64,000 nt of DNA. Origin: Phoronis australis. Lineage: Eukaryota; Phoronida; Phoronidae. The DNA lies in assembly GCA_002633005.1 (NCBI GenBank), contig NMRA01000441.1, positions 77,995-141,994 on the forward strand, given 5' to 3'. The translations under genes were made by a program, and so were the position numbers. Shown in pieces: positions 33,777 to 47,536 of this stretch (the first letter of the stretch is position 1; each line of letters opens with the position of its first letter). The notes beneath the pieces were generated by a model that was given only the letters and a program-made list of their open reading frames with translations, made no database searches and was not told the origin of the DNA.

Positions 33777-35549
33777 CGGATGTTGCAGGCTGGGTATACG
33801 CATACATACCCAGTAAGCAGCCCATTGGGCATAACTTAAAGAAGAATGCCACCCGATTAAATTAGTCTTTTTTGCCGTCTTAATCGGTCTATATCCACAT
33901 CGCCTCGCATACGGTCGACCTTACCTTGCCAAGAGGTGTCGCGTTAACCTGTGAGGAAGGTGAGAAACGACGCTAGCTACGTCAGTGGTTCATATGCAGA
34001 GTGAATGCCGCTATGTTGCGGTGCATCGTTCCCGCTTGTCCGAACTAAGCAGCTGCGAGGAAAGCGGCATATCGTTTTTTTTTTTACTTCCTCGGGAGGC
34101 CGAAGTGCTTAGGAAGTGGCTCATGGTAGTGAAGAATGAAATGTACGCTGTAAATAGCAAGTATGAGGCCGTGAAACATCACCGTGTCTGTGGCCTGCAG
34201 ACGTCGACAGTGTCTGACGAATGAATGCCGGCTTACTAAATAACTCCATAGGTTCCGTTGTCTGAGCTTGCTCACGGCGCCTCTCTAGTATTTCGCCATC
34301 ACTGTATTCCTGTTCGAATTGATAGCTGTAAAACTTAACGATCCACCTTCGAAGTCGGGACTGATGAGCTCTAGCTCGTCCTAAGTCGGGATTGCGAGTT
34401 GCCATGTTGGCGTTATTCAGTACTACTGAGCATTCTGTTTCAACATGAATTATTCTCCCCTAACCAATACTTATATAAAACTGAAACAAAGTCTGTCTCA
34501 TTAGACGCAATTTGTAATGCCTTTGGAGTGTTCGTGAGTGCAAATGATTTGAGAAGCCAGCAATGAATAAATCACTGCGTTACCGGCTTTAGGTGCAGGT
34601 AAAACTAATTGACGCCGGGACACCTACTGTAGGCCGTGTGAGCTCATGCTAATTTAGTATGTGCTGGCAGAAACTGTTGTGAAACAACTCGATTTCCATC
34701 CCACGGCCAGGTGTTTTATTTACATTTAAATTACTCAAATAATGACTGTTAATGTACAACTTCTGCCCTGACGGCCGGGTGCTGTGGCCAAAGCGGGACC
34801 TCATTGAATTCGCGGCCCCCGACGAATAAGTAGATTTGCACTTTCGTGGCTAATTCACCAACATAATCGGGTGCACATTACTTTGGCCCACCAGTATAGT
34901 ATTTTCTTGACTGGAAGTTTAGTTTCCACTGAACATTGGCTGGTTTATGTTCGTGATGTCTGATCAGTTTCCGAACTACTGGCGCGGGGCTCGGATAACG
35001 AGTCAATCCGGCCGGCCGCGACGCGCCTGATCGGGCTCCGAGCCACTGGCCAGTAACAAGCGTTTTGTGTTTAGAACTAAAAAAATCACAAGTCTAAACA
35101 ACACAGATCTAGGTTCTCCTGTCTGTATCTCACGGAAAATACTTCGAAATTATCTCCGAACAGACCCATAACTCCTGCTACAGACCTTATTGGCCTGCCG
35201 AACTTTGTAGGCTACGGTGTGTCCAAATACCAATAAATCCGTAAGAGTGAAATAAAACAACACGCTTTTATAAGAACTCGGTGTATTTTTAAGGTTTTTA
35301 CATCGAAGTTTGATGATTTATTGGTGTTAAACGATGACTTCAAGCGATAAGCTGACACCAGTAACCCGTGTTGTGGACTGCTGAACAGACTGCGTGTGAA
35401 ACCGATGACGTCATTGGATAATTTCAACACCTCCGTTTGCCGTCAGGAATCAGGTAACGCAACCGTAACTGTCGTTATGGAGTAGAACTACTCAATCTAA
35501 ATTAATACAAATTAGGTTGTTTTTTGGGTGGCATGCTCCTTTAACTCCT
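33777..35549. other. Sequence separating two halves of an RNase-H LINE
   Basis: About 1.8 kb unlike a LINE lies between the RNase H and zinc-motif fragments. A minus-strand frame at 34405-34121 (starts MATRNPDLGRARAHQSRLRR) looks protein-like but has no recognised family. Confidence 0.4.
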
Positions 35550-35906
35550 GCAGAGAGACTAAGGAGAATTTTCCCAACGTGAACGAACCAAAAGGTTCAA
35601 AAAACCTTTTGAGTCTAGATAGATTGGGTATAGGACACGTCATTCAAATTTTGTCGGGCCACTGCAACCTAACCCGACACAGACACATTACTGGGCATAT
35701 GGGGAGCCCTGTGTGTCCCGCGTGTGGTACTGACGTAGAATCTCATAGAGTCTTGCCCAGCTTTTTATAGGCTAAGGAACAACCTACTGGATGGCACTGT
35801 TACATGCCTACAACATATAGTGCATGGCAACAAATGGAAACGTCTGTCCGTTTTCCTAAAGGAGACTGACAGACTTGAAAACTTTCTTCACGAGGAGTCA
35901 TAATTG
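35550..35906 (+). pseudogene. C-terminal zinc-motif fragment of an RNase-H-bearing LINE
   Basis: Reads ILSGHCNLTRHRHITGHMGS then CPACGTDVESH, the GH..L..H....G...S..C..C...ES. pattern that follows RNase H in Jockey/I-type LINEs, and after a frameshift near 35.76 kb continues with RLRNNLLDG. Probably the other half of the fragment at 33.65 kb. Confidence 0.7.
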
Positions 35907-38159
35907 GGCTCTCGTGCTTTTGCTCAGGTGTTTTGTGCAATGGGCCCAACCATGAGGCCTGCGCACGTCTGATGCACCGCAAATGACATCAGACCGTCTG
36001 CACTGTTTTTTTATGAATATTGTTGTTTTCCAGAGTCCACTTTCTTCTGTAACATAACAATCATAAAAATGTGTTCCAAGTTCTTTTGTTACGGTAACAT
36101 ACACTACGTGTATCACGATCATTAATTTTTACTTTCTGAAGAAATGGTTTTGTAAATAAACTTCTGTGGAACGTCTTACACTATAACCAATGTAATGAGG
36201 TGTCCACAGTTACACAGTTTAATTCAAAGCTGCGTAACAGTCCATTTTTATCTATCAGAAAACCTTTGTCAGCAAAATACATGTAGTTGGAGTGTCAAAC
36301 GGCATCAAAGTGTATGAAGATGCACAATTCTGAATGAATGCCTGACTAGATTCTTTACAAAAACTGTGCCATGGGCGGCGTACCACAGGGGGCTTGGGGT
36401 CTATAGCTCCCACTTTTTTCAGTGCTGCACGTAACCGTCCATGGTCTGTGGACGCTGCGCTGCAGGGGGAGCTGGGGGACTATAGTCCCCCTCACTTTTT
36501 TCAGTGCTGCGCCGCCCATGTGTGAGGGATCTATATATCTAAAATTTTTGTCTTTATAGGGTAGAAGTTTTTTGAGTTTTTACGTGCTGGTTTAAGTGGT
36601 CATTTATGTACCTCTCTGGTTTATTTCCTTTTTTGTTACTACAACACCCTGTTATTTTCGCTTTTTAAAAACACTATTGGTTTTTAGAATAAAAAAATAT
36701 ATTTAAACATGTCATAATTACCTATGAATTAAATTGTTTATCTTTTGCTTCTGGTATAATCATACATCATCAAGATTCTCATAACGTTATATTGTCATGA
36801 TGGACCGTCCGCAGCAGGCAGGCGGGCTAGTTCGGACGGTCTGAAACCACAAGTCTAAATTTCCGCTCGATTACTCTTTATTGCAAATCAATCTGACTGC
36901 GTTAAGATAAGACTTGCATGAAGAATTAAGGCGTTTGATTTCATCTTTCACTTTTTTGTCGACGAAAACAGAGTTCACATTTGAGTTCCTCAGAAAAATT
37001 GGAGTCTATGCCCTTTTTCTAACAAAAATCGATCAAGTTTTGTAAGAGATAGCTGTGATTTGGGTCAGATGATTTGATTATCTATCCAGTATTACTACGC
37101 GCGTTGCTACTTGTGAAATAAATATTTTTTAAATGTCTTAAACTGACAACTCATCAACAAAGGTACTGCCTGCGGGGAGATCAATTGTAGTTGAACTTGA
37201 GCGAAAACAACAAATGCTATGATTTGTTTTGTAACTCAAGAACGGTCTACTTCGCGCAGTGAACTGGAGCCTTCGGTTTCCACTCGGACGTGTGTGCAGA
37301 TGCGCGTTATCTATAACATAAAATGAAAGCTTACATAAGTCCGTCTCCCCGCTCGACTACAGACCTTCGCTGCGCCCATTTCGGCATCGCCTTTGTCCCA
37401 GGTAGTGCACATCGCCCGAAGTTAGTTTCGAAGTGTCTTTTTTCGGGGGCCGGTTTTTCGCGGACTGACGCGGAGGGAGGCTGGCCAGTTCCCTACTGGC
37501 CTTTAGCACTGGTAAAGTCAGTCGGTCGGCTAAATGGCCTGGGTGACGTCAGTCCGTCAGCTTAATTTCACTCCCTTAATTCAGCGTCCATTGCGTAATA
37601 TACACTTCTTCAGACCCGTTGCCGCCAAACTTGATACTAAGGCGGCTTCGCGGCAATTATCGCTTGTTTCGCCACGTTTCGCCCGTGTTTTGTTTTGTCA
37701 TGTTCGCCCATGTTTCGTCACACGAAAATCTTTGCACTCTTCGTTGTCTTTTTATTTCTTTCCGCGTGATGTTACGCGGACACACACGAATGTTTACAAA
37801 CAGTACAGCCTGAGTGAGACACAACATGACCGTCGGTCCGCTCTAGGAACCTAGGTCCGCTTAATCGGACCGACTCACCAGAAAACAGGACCTACGGGAA
37901 TCAATTGGGACCACAGGACCAGAAAATCGTACCGATCGCACCTAAAAACATGACCGACCCACGACCGCCGAAGGCTAAACTCAGCTGACCGGCTAAGATT
38001 TATTATATCATTGACACAGATCATGCAATGGGGCTATATACGTATGCAGGTATTATGCCGATTAATCCACCGACATCTTTTGTGCGCTACAGCACGGGTG
38101 CGACACAACCGCCGGACAAAATGTAGTTATCGATACCTTTGTATCATACTGCGCGATAG
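35907..38159. other. Non-coding apart from one TIR element
   Basis: Includes a GGACC/GGTCC-rich stretch (37830-37965) with CGGTCCG..CGGACCG pairing and a CRE-like TGACGTCA at 37544. No exon supported. Confidence 0.4.
36370..36520. mobile_element. 151-bp TIR element with internal direct repeat
   Basis: CATGGGCGGCG (36370-36380) is exactly inverted at 36510-36520. Inside, a unit ending CACTTTTTTCAGTGCTGC occurs twice, with a pairing GGGGGACTATAGTCCCCC in the second. Confidence 0.6.
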
Positions 38160-39215
38160 GACGTAACCACAGCTAGCTGCGTAAAGACTATCGCCAAAAG
38201 ACTGTTTGGTAGGTAGCACTGTGTTTTGAGTTGCGTAAGACCCCGAAATTTTCCACCGCCCGGGTAGTTCTGCTCGTCATTGTTCACATTGTCCGAAGCC
38301 CATATCATGCCAGTGCTGTCTGGTGACCGACTAGCCAGACATATTATGTAATTATATTCAGCTTTAGTTTTGCCCTCAAGCATCTTGAGATGTTGCCAGC
38401 CAGCAAGCTGTATGAAGACTGTCGTCAAAATACAGCCAGTGTATATTTAGTATACAGCTTTGTACCAAGACTAGTAGCCAGTCAGCTAGCTGTATGAAGA
38501 CTAGGTACCACTGTGTGTTTTTCTTCCATGGACCCCGAAATTGCACTCAGCCAGGGTAGTTCTGCTCGTCACCTCGCCGTGAAACTAATTGTATCAACAT
38601 GTAAAGCTAAAGACCGGACTGGGTGCGCATGCAAAATCTGGGAATCAACCGACATTGCCCGTTACAGCCGTTTCAGTGAAAAACAATCTAATAAACGTCA
38701 TTTTTTGGTAATCCTCCGCCTTTTCTGACAAAGAAAAGTTATGTCGTGGTTTCGAAAACAATACGCTCGTTACACGCGCACGCGCCATTTCCTAAATGTT
38801 TGCGACACCTCTCGGGAGATGATGATAGCTTGGCAGCAGCAAAATTTCTTCTGAAATTCGGTTTGCTGGTATCAAAATTCTAAAAACTTGTAATGAAGTG
38901 AAACCATTTCCGATAATTTGTTGTGATATCTACGCAACCTTGTGGAAGAAGAACATTCGGCCTGAAGAATCGGAGAAAAAAGAAACTGGCCACTAGGTGA
39001 CGCAATATTTCATGGCGCCGAAAGATGTCGCTAAATATCGCTCCACAACATAAGCAGCAGAATAACGGTAGAAAGTTAAATACTTTAGTTTACTCAATGA
39101 ATACTGTAAATTTTAATGATACCAACTTAGTGTCAGATTTTACTTTCCACTTTTTTACCCACATCGGCGCAAAGCTGTATATTTAAAATACAGCTTTGTA
39201 CCAAAAGCTACTTGA
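38160..39215 (+). repeat. Dispersed repeat family R1, longest and partly duplicated copy
   Basis: Two partial repeats of the 5' part (38165-38285, 38465-38700), then a 3' part (38880-39215) matching 45.54-45.87 kb. It ends in a near-palindrome of the end motifs, GCGCAAAGCTGTATA .. TACAGCTTTGTACC. Contains a lone CTCF-like core, CCACTAGGTGACGC, at 38990. Confidence 0.7.
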
Positions 39216-40192
39216 GATGGTGTCCAGTGAGCTATATATGGAGAGACGACACGACTGTACTCCCCAACTAGCCAGATAGCGCGTGAAACGCGGTCCGCCA
39301 TATTGATGATGAACGTTACATAAATAAAAGCACGGGGTCTTATAGAAGCCGGGGAATTTTCAGAATAAAATTTGAAATTTAAAATACTAAAGAGGTTTTA
39401 AAACGTAACATAACATAAGGCAATTTAAACCTGTGACCCACGCATTACATAAACGGTCATATTAACCATTGCAAAGACATAATTCCTAATCACTTTGGCT
39501 GAAATTCTCACGGAGTGCTGTATTATACAGTGATAACCTTTTTCATCGTTATAATTGTGTAGTCACCTATTTTCAGTTGTTTATAAACTGACAAGACGAT
39601 CAGCTGTCAAGGGGGCCGCTCTCCGGCGCGCCATTACATCACTGCATTCCCAAAGTTTCCAGTATGGGTCCAGAAAATCCTTGACCAGACGCCACTTGAT
39701 TTATTCTGACAAAAAGATTTGAGGCATGCGTTCGTGTGAAACACTTGAACACTAAGTAGAAAAACTATTAATAGAAACCCATGGAAATCAATGATCATAC
39801 AAACAGCAAGTATGCGTGCATGTAAAGTCATGTCATTGTTTGCAACAATGATTGACCAATTGTGTAAATGTGCATATTCGGAATTGAAGGCATAGGCCAG
39901 TTTGAATAAAAATCGGAGCAAAATTTTGCAAAACGATAGAGTTATAGAAACTGAAATGTTAACAATAAATATTTCAATGAAAAAAGAATAAGGCACGATA
40001 CCAAAAACATCCTGTACTTGTTGGTAAGACATGCACATATGCATCGGTTAGCCGCGTGTGCCATTGAACACCGAGGCCGGAGGTCGAAGTATGCATTTTC
40101 CCAGACCCAATTTCCCGAAAGGTGATTGGAATTGTCTACTTCACGTTATACCGAGGAATAGTAATTACAGCAATATGCATACCAGGGGCAGA

Positions 40193-40339
40193 TCCAGGAT
40201 TTTTAGTTATGGGGTCTGGGCAGAATATTAGCCAGGAATTTGCCCGTCAGACATTCGCACCCCCGAATTGTCAAATGGGATCTGGGAGAGTTTTAAGGAG
40301 TGCACACTGCCCCCTTCGCCCCCTCTAAATCCGCCACTG
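40193..40339. mobile_element. 147-bp miniature element with GGCGGATC-type tips
   Basis: Starts CAGGGGCAGATCCAGGATTT and ends AAATCCGCCACTG. Interior matches the copy at 33431 (TATTAGCCAG, GGGATCTGGGAGAG). No target duplication evident. Confidence 0.55.
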
Positions 40340-42847
40340 CAGACGTTTTTTTTTTCAAAAAATAAAACGCATGTAATGGGTGCTGATGTGTCTCAATGAA
40401 AATTACTTCAGTGATACGCTACTTTTCTTAAAGTCCTTATCTTAAAATGACAATGTGGCTCCAGTATCCGAAAATACTTAATAAATAAAATCTTATTTTC
40501 GATACCCTTTCGTTATATTCTTTTCGCCTTTCGTGCCACAAGCGTTTTTATCTGTATTTGACCCTTCTCTGTGAGCTATCACCGGCTATTTCCGTTCCAA
40601 CATTTCCGGCTCGTCAGTTCAGGAACTTGTCCTGAACGCCGCCAGCTTTTCCTTGTAACTGAATTTGCTATCGCTTGCTCGAAAAGTCTTCATTATTTTG
40701 TTTTATTAGTAATATCTCGTGATTCGTTTGTATATATAGTGTATTTCTAGTTCTTAGGTAGTGGTCGTTAAATTGTTTTGGAATGTTACGCATACTTTTG
40801 TTTAATACGTTAAAATAGCATTGGAGTTTAGTTCCCGTTACGTAAGGCGGTCGAACCTTGGAACCAATATGAGTCGAACCATATTTTTTTTTTAATTTTG
40901 ATTTTTTTTTTCGTTTTGAAAATGTACTTTGCTATCATCGGGAAGATAATGCATCTTACTCAGAAAAAATCGAAAAAGTATCAAAATCGGGGCAAGCACT
41001 GTTAAGTTATTGCTATTTTTGTGGCGAAATTTGGGTCACTTTGTTTGGATTGGGTCGGCCATCTTGGACGACAGCAGGATAACGAGTTTAAAACTTTGTG
41101 CAAATTGTTTTCGCCAACAATTTACGGTGACTTATAGTGAGACATATCTTTACTTACTACTCTGCACGATTCAACAGTTTTCACCAAATTTCAGCCTCGC
41201 AGTTGTTACTTATTAAGTGATAAATGTGCTCACAATTCCCGTTGGACTTTGTCTCATTTCTGGTGGCACCGACAACATGGAGACTTTTGCTGAACTGAAA
41301 GGCATGTTGAACGGGTTACTTTGTAATTTGTGAAGATTTAACGTTGATACATTTTGACAAACGTTGCTACAAAAAAGGAAGTTTGTTAAATTTTCGTGGT
41401 TTTGTGCAAAAAATGTAAAGTATTATTCGAATAATTGTACTGTGAATTCGCCACTCAGGTGATCTCACACTAAGCAAAAAAATAGTTGAAATAATTTTGA
41501 AATGGTTTTTTGTTTGATTGTCAACTGCTGTTCAAGGCTTGATTAGATGTCACAAAATGATTCGTATTTGTCTAAATTTTAAGTCTAAATTGCTTTGAAG
41601 TCATGTTTTGTGACTAATTGCTTTCTTAATTCAGGTTATCAAGTCAGCAGTATGAAGAATCTTAATTAGAGAAATAGGCTATGTTGGATTGTGATGCTTC
41701 AAGCCTCCAATTCTTGATCCTTGCAGCTTCACATTTTGTAAATCATACTTGTCAAATTCTGGTGTAATGAAACACTATTCGGTCACCATGGTAAAAGCTA
41801 CATGCATGTCCACTTTAATATCATGAAAACTTGTGCTGTTGGATAGTGATTGTAATGCTTAAATGTTTATAAAGTGATGTGCATTCTAAGATACTTATTA
41901 TGGTAAAAGGTTGAATGATTTTGGCTTACATAGCGTTCCTATACCTAGATTATTTCAGTTTTGACTGATGTACAGCAGATATAAATGTCAACTACCTTGA
42001 AAGTCTTTAAGTAGAAATACACTTTATTCACGTTAAGACAAAAATACAATTAATACACATTAATGCTTATGGAGACTTTGTGAAGGAACTGAAACCAAAT
42101 ATAGAGTTCTGACTGAAAGCACTCGATTTTGATTTGTTATGTGGAATACCTCAATGGTTAAATCATAAGCGTCCTCTGATTTGTTCTTTCATTTCAATGA
42201 TTGAGTGACCAAAGCATGATTTAATTAGCTTGCCATAAATAATATATTCACTAGCATCTTCAGGCAACATTTCATTGGTGCCTTGGGTTTACTATTGTTT
42301 CAACAGGTTAATACATAAATTTAAAAGACATCGTACAGTTGAAAACCAAGTTCACTGGAGGTTTTTTCATTTCATGGGTTCTTGGAATTCTGTCATTGAG
42401 ATTGCCATCTCCACTCAAATTACAATTATCGATGTGGTTCAGTTGTAAGGTCACCTCCTTCGTACTCACTGCTTAATAAATCAAAACATTATGACATTTT
42501 CTATTTTACTCGTCATACTTATGTGCTCAAACGAACCCCCTATTTGGAGAAATGGAAAAATGTCTGCCGCAGTCAGAGAAGCAAGAACTGAGACAAAAGT
42601 CCACTAGAAGGCAGGAAGTACCGTCTGTAATTCATAGCTCTGAACATACCCAGCGAATCTTACAATAAAAGGCACACATTCTCAAAAATTCCAACTCCCT
42701 CCCATTTTTTAGACTTGGTGGGCTCAAGCAAAGTCTGGGCAAATCTCTCTTAAAAGCCAACAAATTTGCACATTTTGCCAGAAGACCCCAAGTTCTAAAT
42801 AAACCTCATTTGAGCGTGCGCTGTGGCCAGGGATCAGGTAGGCCTAA

Positions 42848-42880
42848 GGGTAGCCCTGGCGCAAAGCTGTATATTAAATC
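42848..42880 (+). repeat. Isolated end motif of repeat family R1
   Basis: TAGCCCTGGCGCAAAGCTGTATA is the reverse complement form of the CAGCTTTGTACCAAGGCTA end motif seen elsewhere. No partner end was recognised nearby. Confidence 0.45.
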
Positions 42881-44119
42881 GTCCCTGGTGACACCTTTGT
42901 TAGTTATAATTTGTCAAACAACTAGCGATATCTACCGATACAAGCAGGTCCTTGTGTGAGTTGGCGAACGGGAACGAAGCTGTTAAATCTCCATGGCGAC
43001 CGTGAGCGCAAAAACGCGATTGTGAATGCACATTTTTCTCTGCATTTTCCTGAATAATCGTTCAAGTTACGGTGTTATATCAATAATTTTAGAATAATTC
43101 GACCATGAATTAGTTAACGGGTCGATTGTTTGTTATACTTTTACCGTTTTTCATGATTTCTGTGTGAGATTTAGCCTCACAAATATGATTAAATGCGTTT
43201 GATTTTTCAGTTGAGCTGTAGCCACACTAGGAGTCCTTCAGAGTGTTAACATAGTTACACGCCTTCAAAAAAGAGTAGAACAACTGCTGCAGGTGACAAA
43301 GGGCTGTGTATGCATATATGTTGTGGAGCTTCGTTCAGGAAGAAACCTTTTTTGTATAACCACATGACAATAAAACACAGTGACACTCAGCCGCAAGCAA
43401 GACCTTTACCAGCCCCGTGCTGTATGGGGCAAGATTTTTTACCGCTTAAGAAAACACAATATGAAGCATAGTGCTCAGGAACCAAGTTGATTTAGGGCCC
43501 TATCTGCGATCAATGTTTCAGGGAAAGAGTAAGCCTGAGGACATCCCTTGTAGTCGTGAATGTGTCGTGCTAAGAGTATGCCTACTTCTACAGGCATGAG
43601 AACCAGAATTGCCAAGTGAAAGTTGTTGAGTCTCGAAACTTTATTCGTACATGTATTTATAGAGTTTATTTTTGGTAGTTGTCTGATGTGATAGCATTTT
43701 GACGTTTTGTTTTGAACCTTTTCCAATTTATGTTATTTCAACAGCATCTTTAACAGAACCAGTGCATTTTTGTACATTTAAATGGCCACACTATGCGTCA
43801 TTGGTTGATACTTACATACAATTGTTATGAGCAATTAGTAATTTAATAGAAAACTATATGTCTGCCAAAACTGTAGAAATTGTTTTCATGTTGTTGTCGA
43901 TTCCTTGCGAGAGAATTTTGTACTATGAACCGGTCCGAAATAGAATTTCTATGATTCAGTGATGATTTAGTCTAACACATTACAAAAATAATTTGCAGGA
44001 AATGTACAATGGATTTGTAATGTTGATATCCCTAAAGCAATGTTTCATATCATTTTTCTGTATGACCAATTTTGAGGTATGTGTGATAAAAGATTAATAA
44101 TATTATAGAATTGCTTTAA

Positions 44120-44120
<1 letters not shown>

Positions 44121-44174
<54 letters not shown>

Positions 44175-44175
44175 G
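44121..44175 (+). repeat. (GTT)n microsatellite, 55 bp
   Basis: About 18 uninterrupted GTT units. Confidence 0.97.
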
Positions 44176-45539
44176 ATTTTATGTGTAATCACTACATTGT
44201 GTCCTCATTTTGAAGTGATGTTGAAGACAACACTTTAACTACGTTTTTGGGAAATGAAATCACAATAGTAGGTGTATTATACAATGTAACTCGTCTTACT
44301 CTTTTTCAATGTCACATTAAACTGGAGATCATGAACTGAAGATCCACTCAGGACCAAGACTACGAAACAGAAGAGTCAAACAAAAGGTACTATATGTTGT
44401 GTATCCAAGCCACACCAATGCCACAAGTCAATCTGTTCATCTCTGCATTGATAATATCAGTAAAACATCAAACAAAGTACCACCTGTTTTATCAGCAAAA
44501 CAGCTGACACCATTTCTGGCATTTTTTTTTAAATCCCACACGTTCATGAGCGGTAATCTTTGAATTACATTACGAATGGTGTTGCCGTACTCTACTAGCT
44601 CCCCACAGGCACGCTCATCATCATTCTTTGACTTCACTGGCGTATTTTTTAATTTATTTTTTTCCTTTTGTTGTCACAATCTTGCAAGAAGATTCGACAC
44701 TCGCTTTCATCCTCATCAACAATTGGTTACTCCTGGCTTACACGCCACATGGAACAATTGCTGGGTGAGTCTTAGTTTAGAACCCCTTGTTCCCCTTGGT
44801 TTCGTCTAAAATTATATGTCTGTATTTCAAAACCCTGTTAGGGTGTACTTTCACGCCCTGATTAACCTGTTCGTTGAAGCTCGCCTCATAATATTAACAG
44901 TGAACTTGTTTCCTGAAATGAAAATAAATTCATTTGTGAAAATATATATAACTAAAATAGTGCTTGATGTAAAAGTACATGTTGTCGCTCATTGTGATTT
45001 AATGGCAATGGTATGATATTGTTTAGTATACGAAAGTAACAGAGTAATGACACAAAATGTGATTAATTCATTGCACCACACTTATAAAAGTTCATAACTG
45101 CGTTCTCGATCGTTAAACAAAAATTTGCGTTTCTGATTGTTTATCTTTGCGTTCTCGATCGCATCTTTCAACAGAAATTTATCGAAAAATCAGAGATCCT
45201 GACAAAATTACGAAAAACAAGGGTTGTGGTCAATTTATTGATTTAGTGCCAAAAATAACCGTAATTTGCCAAAATGACGTACTAATCACCTTTGGCTTAA
45301 GCGATTCCTCGGTCAACGTAACTTTTCTCCAATAATTGGAATAGACACTAGCCTAAACCTCTATCTGCCCTTCCTCAATGTTTTTACGCCTTGAACTCAT
45401 GTCTCTGTTTTCACATTAGAAGTAAAAACAACGTAGATTCATCAAATTTACTCACCTTGCCTGGCTTCGCTTCTCGCAACAAGTTTCGTTCTCGATCGCC
45501 TTCCGGTAGTTCTCGATCGCGGGTTGGCCGGGGTGGGTA

Positions 45540-45870
45540 TTAAAAACTACTAAAAACATGTAACGAAATGAAACCAGTTCCGATAATTTGTTGTGCCATG
45601 TACGCAGCTTCGTGGAAGAGAAGAACAGTTGATTGAAGAGTCGGGGGAAACAATGGCCAATGAAAGCCGAACCAAAACAACGCATAACAATTTTAGCAGC
45701 AGAATAACGGCAGAACGACAATTTTTGCCGAGCTCAGATAAAATATTTAGTTTACTGAAGATAGAGTGTTATCAACAACACAAATTTTGCGAAAATTTTA
45801 TTTGTTCAGTTTTTTACCCACATCGGCCCAAAGCTGTACACAGCTTTGCCGCACCAAGGCTAACGTCTGT
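45540..45870 (+). repeat. Dispersed repeat family R1, 3' part
   Basis: Matches 38880-39215: GTTCCGATAATTTGTTGTG, AGCAGAATAACGG, TTTTTTACCCACATCGGC, then AAAGCTGTACACAGCTTTG. Confidence 0.7.
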
Positions 45871-46249
45871 TTTTTGACTTGATTAAAACGTCAAATTGGA
45901 GAAAATGACTTTCATTTTTTCTAAAACTTCTGCAGTAGATGAAATTATCATTATTTAGCTCAAAAGTACACAGCGTGGTTGTTGTGTGATTAGATTTATT
46001 AATTCTAAATGTTGATCTTCTTTCAATTGTTTATGAGTCGCATACCGCAGCAGAGTCTGGTGACTTGTAAAACTCAAAAGCGCCCCGTTTCACAGCGAAG
46101 CGAATACGAGACTCGACTGTTTACAAACAAACAAAGCCAATGTCACAGAACATGTTGGTGACCACACCGGACAAGAAATGGCCAGCGGCAAAATTGTACC
46201 TAAAACACTGTATTCAAAGAAGCTTTATAAACCATTACAAATCTTTTCT

Positions 46250-46800
46250 TCACAAATTCTGTCCCGAGTACTGTATATTCTGTACACAATATTGTGTGAT
46301 ATTATGCCTCACATTCTCGTGGTTTTCAATTCATTTCCGAAGTGTGCAGAAATGTTTGCACGTCTTGTCCAAGCCACACTGGGCTTGCTACTCGTAGCGT
46401 GAAAATTTATCGTGCCTCACAATCTCATGTTCTTCTTTTCTGAGAAGAATTGTAGTATGAAATTTTATGATAAGACTTTTGTAAATACACTGAGACTATT
46501 TTGTGTACAGACAGATTTTGTAAACAAAAGCATTTGTATACGCTCTCTTACTGTATCACAGTGTCATCGCGCTTATGTAAATTTATGATTACAAACGGTT
46601 TTCATTAAGTCAGTCCTGAGCGCTACATTTGAACACAATGGTGTGTACATGTATTTATTGTATCTCACAGTTTCGTTATTTTTATTGCTGAGAATTGTTT
46701 ACACGTCTTGACCCAGTCACCCTTGTACATTTATGGCTTGACTTTTGTAAATACATTACATACTTTGTGTTCAATACTGTATTTTTAATACTTCCTTAGT
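46250..46800 (+). repeat. Diverged tandem repeat, ~110-130 bp period
   Basis: Recurring CTCACA-TCTCG-like starts near 46309, 46416, 46550 and 46663, each followed by AGAATTGT/TTGTAAATACA-type sequence. Low identity, so unit limits are uncertain. Confidence 0.4.
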
Positions 46801-47536
46801 TTTGACTTTAACAAATAGTTGATTACCGTACAGTATGTTGCGGCAGGGTCAAATGTTCTGGAAAGAAAAAAATATTTGTACTGCCTGGTGAAAGAATCCC
46901 GCAGCCGCATATCCAGCCTAAATCTGACAGAAATTATTATTGAACCTTTTCAATGAGACGGTCTCTTCACGAAAAATTCTTGTCTATTGCGATGAACAAT
47001 AATGTTCACATGAAGGTGTTACTATTTGACACGGTCATTTCCTAAAAACTAGCTGCTAGTTATCCTATGGCCCTAGATCTTTTTCCAACAACACAGTCAC
47101 GTATTTTGAGACTTCAACGTCTCGCAAATTCTACCTCCCAGACCAAGCATTTAAATTGACCGCTGGATTCTAAATTATCGGCCAGTGTACATTCTTATTC
47201 ACTAAATGAAAGTAGTTCACAACTGGTCAGACCTAATGTTACCATGCAGCTGGAAACCAACAAAGACCTATTCAAATCGCTGATAAAAGCGTGACAAACT
47301 TAATATTATACTGCCCGAAGCCCTTAGGTTTGCTTCACAGTCAAAATAACGTTATGGATAAAGGGTTTTTTAAAACATTATGATCTTATACAGTTCGGTT
47401 AACAACCGGCGGAGTTGCGAAAAGTTGTAATGACAATAAATTCCCTAGCGATAACCAACACCGGTGCCAACGAATGCCAAGTTCCATGCATGCGCGGCCA
47501 ACCTCAAGGGCTCGATATAGAAGTTGGCATTCCAGG

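Larger units (their letters stand above)
39216..44120. other. Long AT-rich non-coding region
   Basis: Only the miniature element at 40.2 kb, an R1 end motif at 42.85 kb and a lone CTCF-like core CCACTAGAAGGCAG at 42601 stand out. Confidence 0.45.

Noticed and set aside
34121..34405. Minus-strand frame rich in Arg and Gln
   Set aside because: Could be an exon or an element fragment, but nothing supports either.
37544..37551. CRE-like TGACGTCA as a promoter element
   Set aside because: A single 8-mer with no gene nearby.
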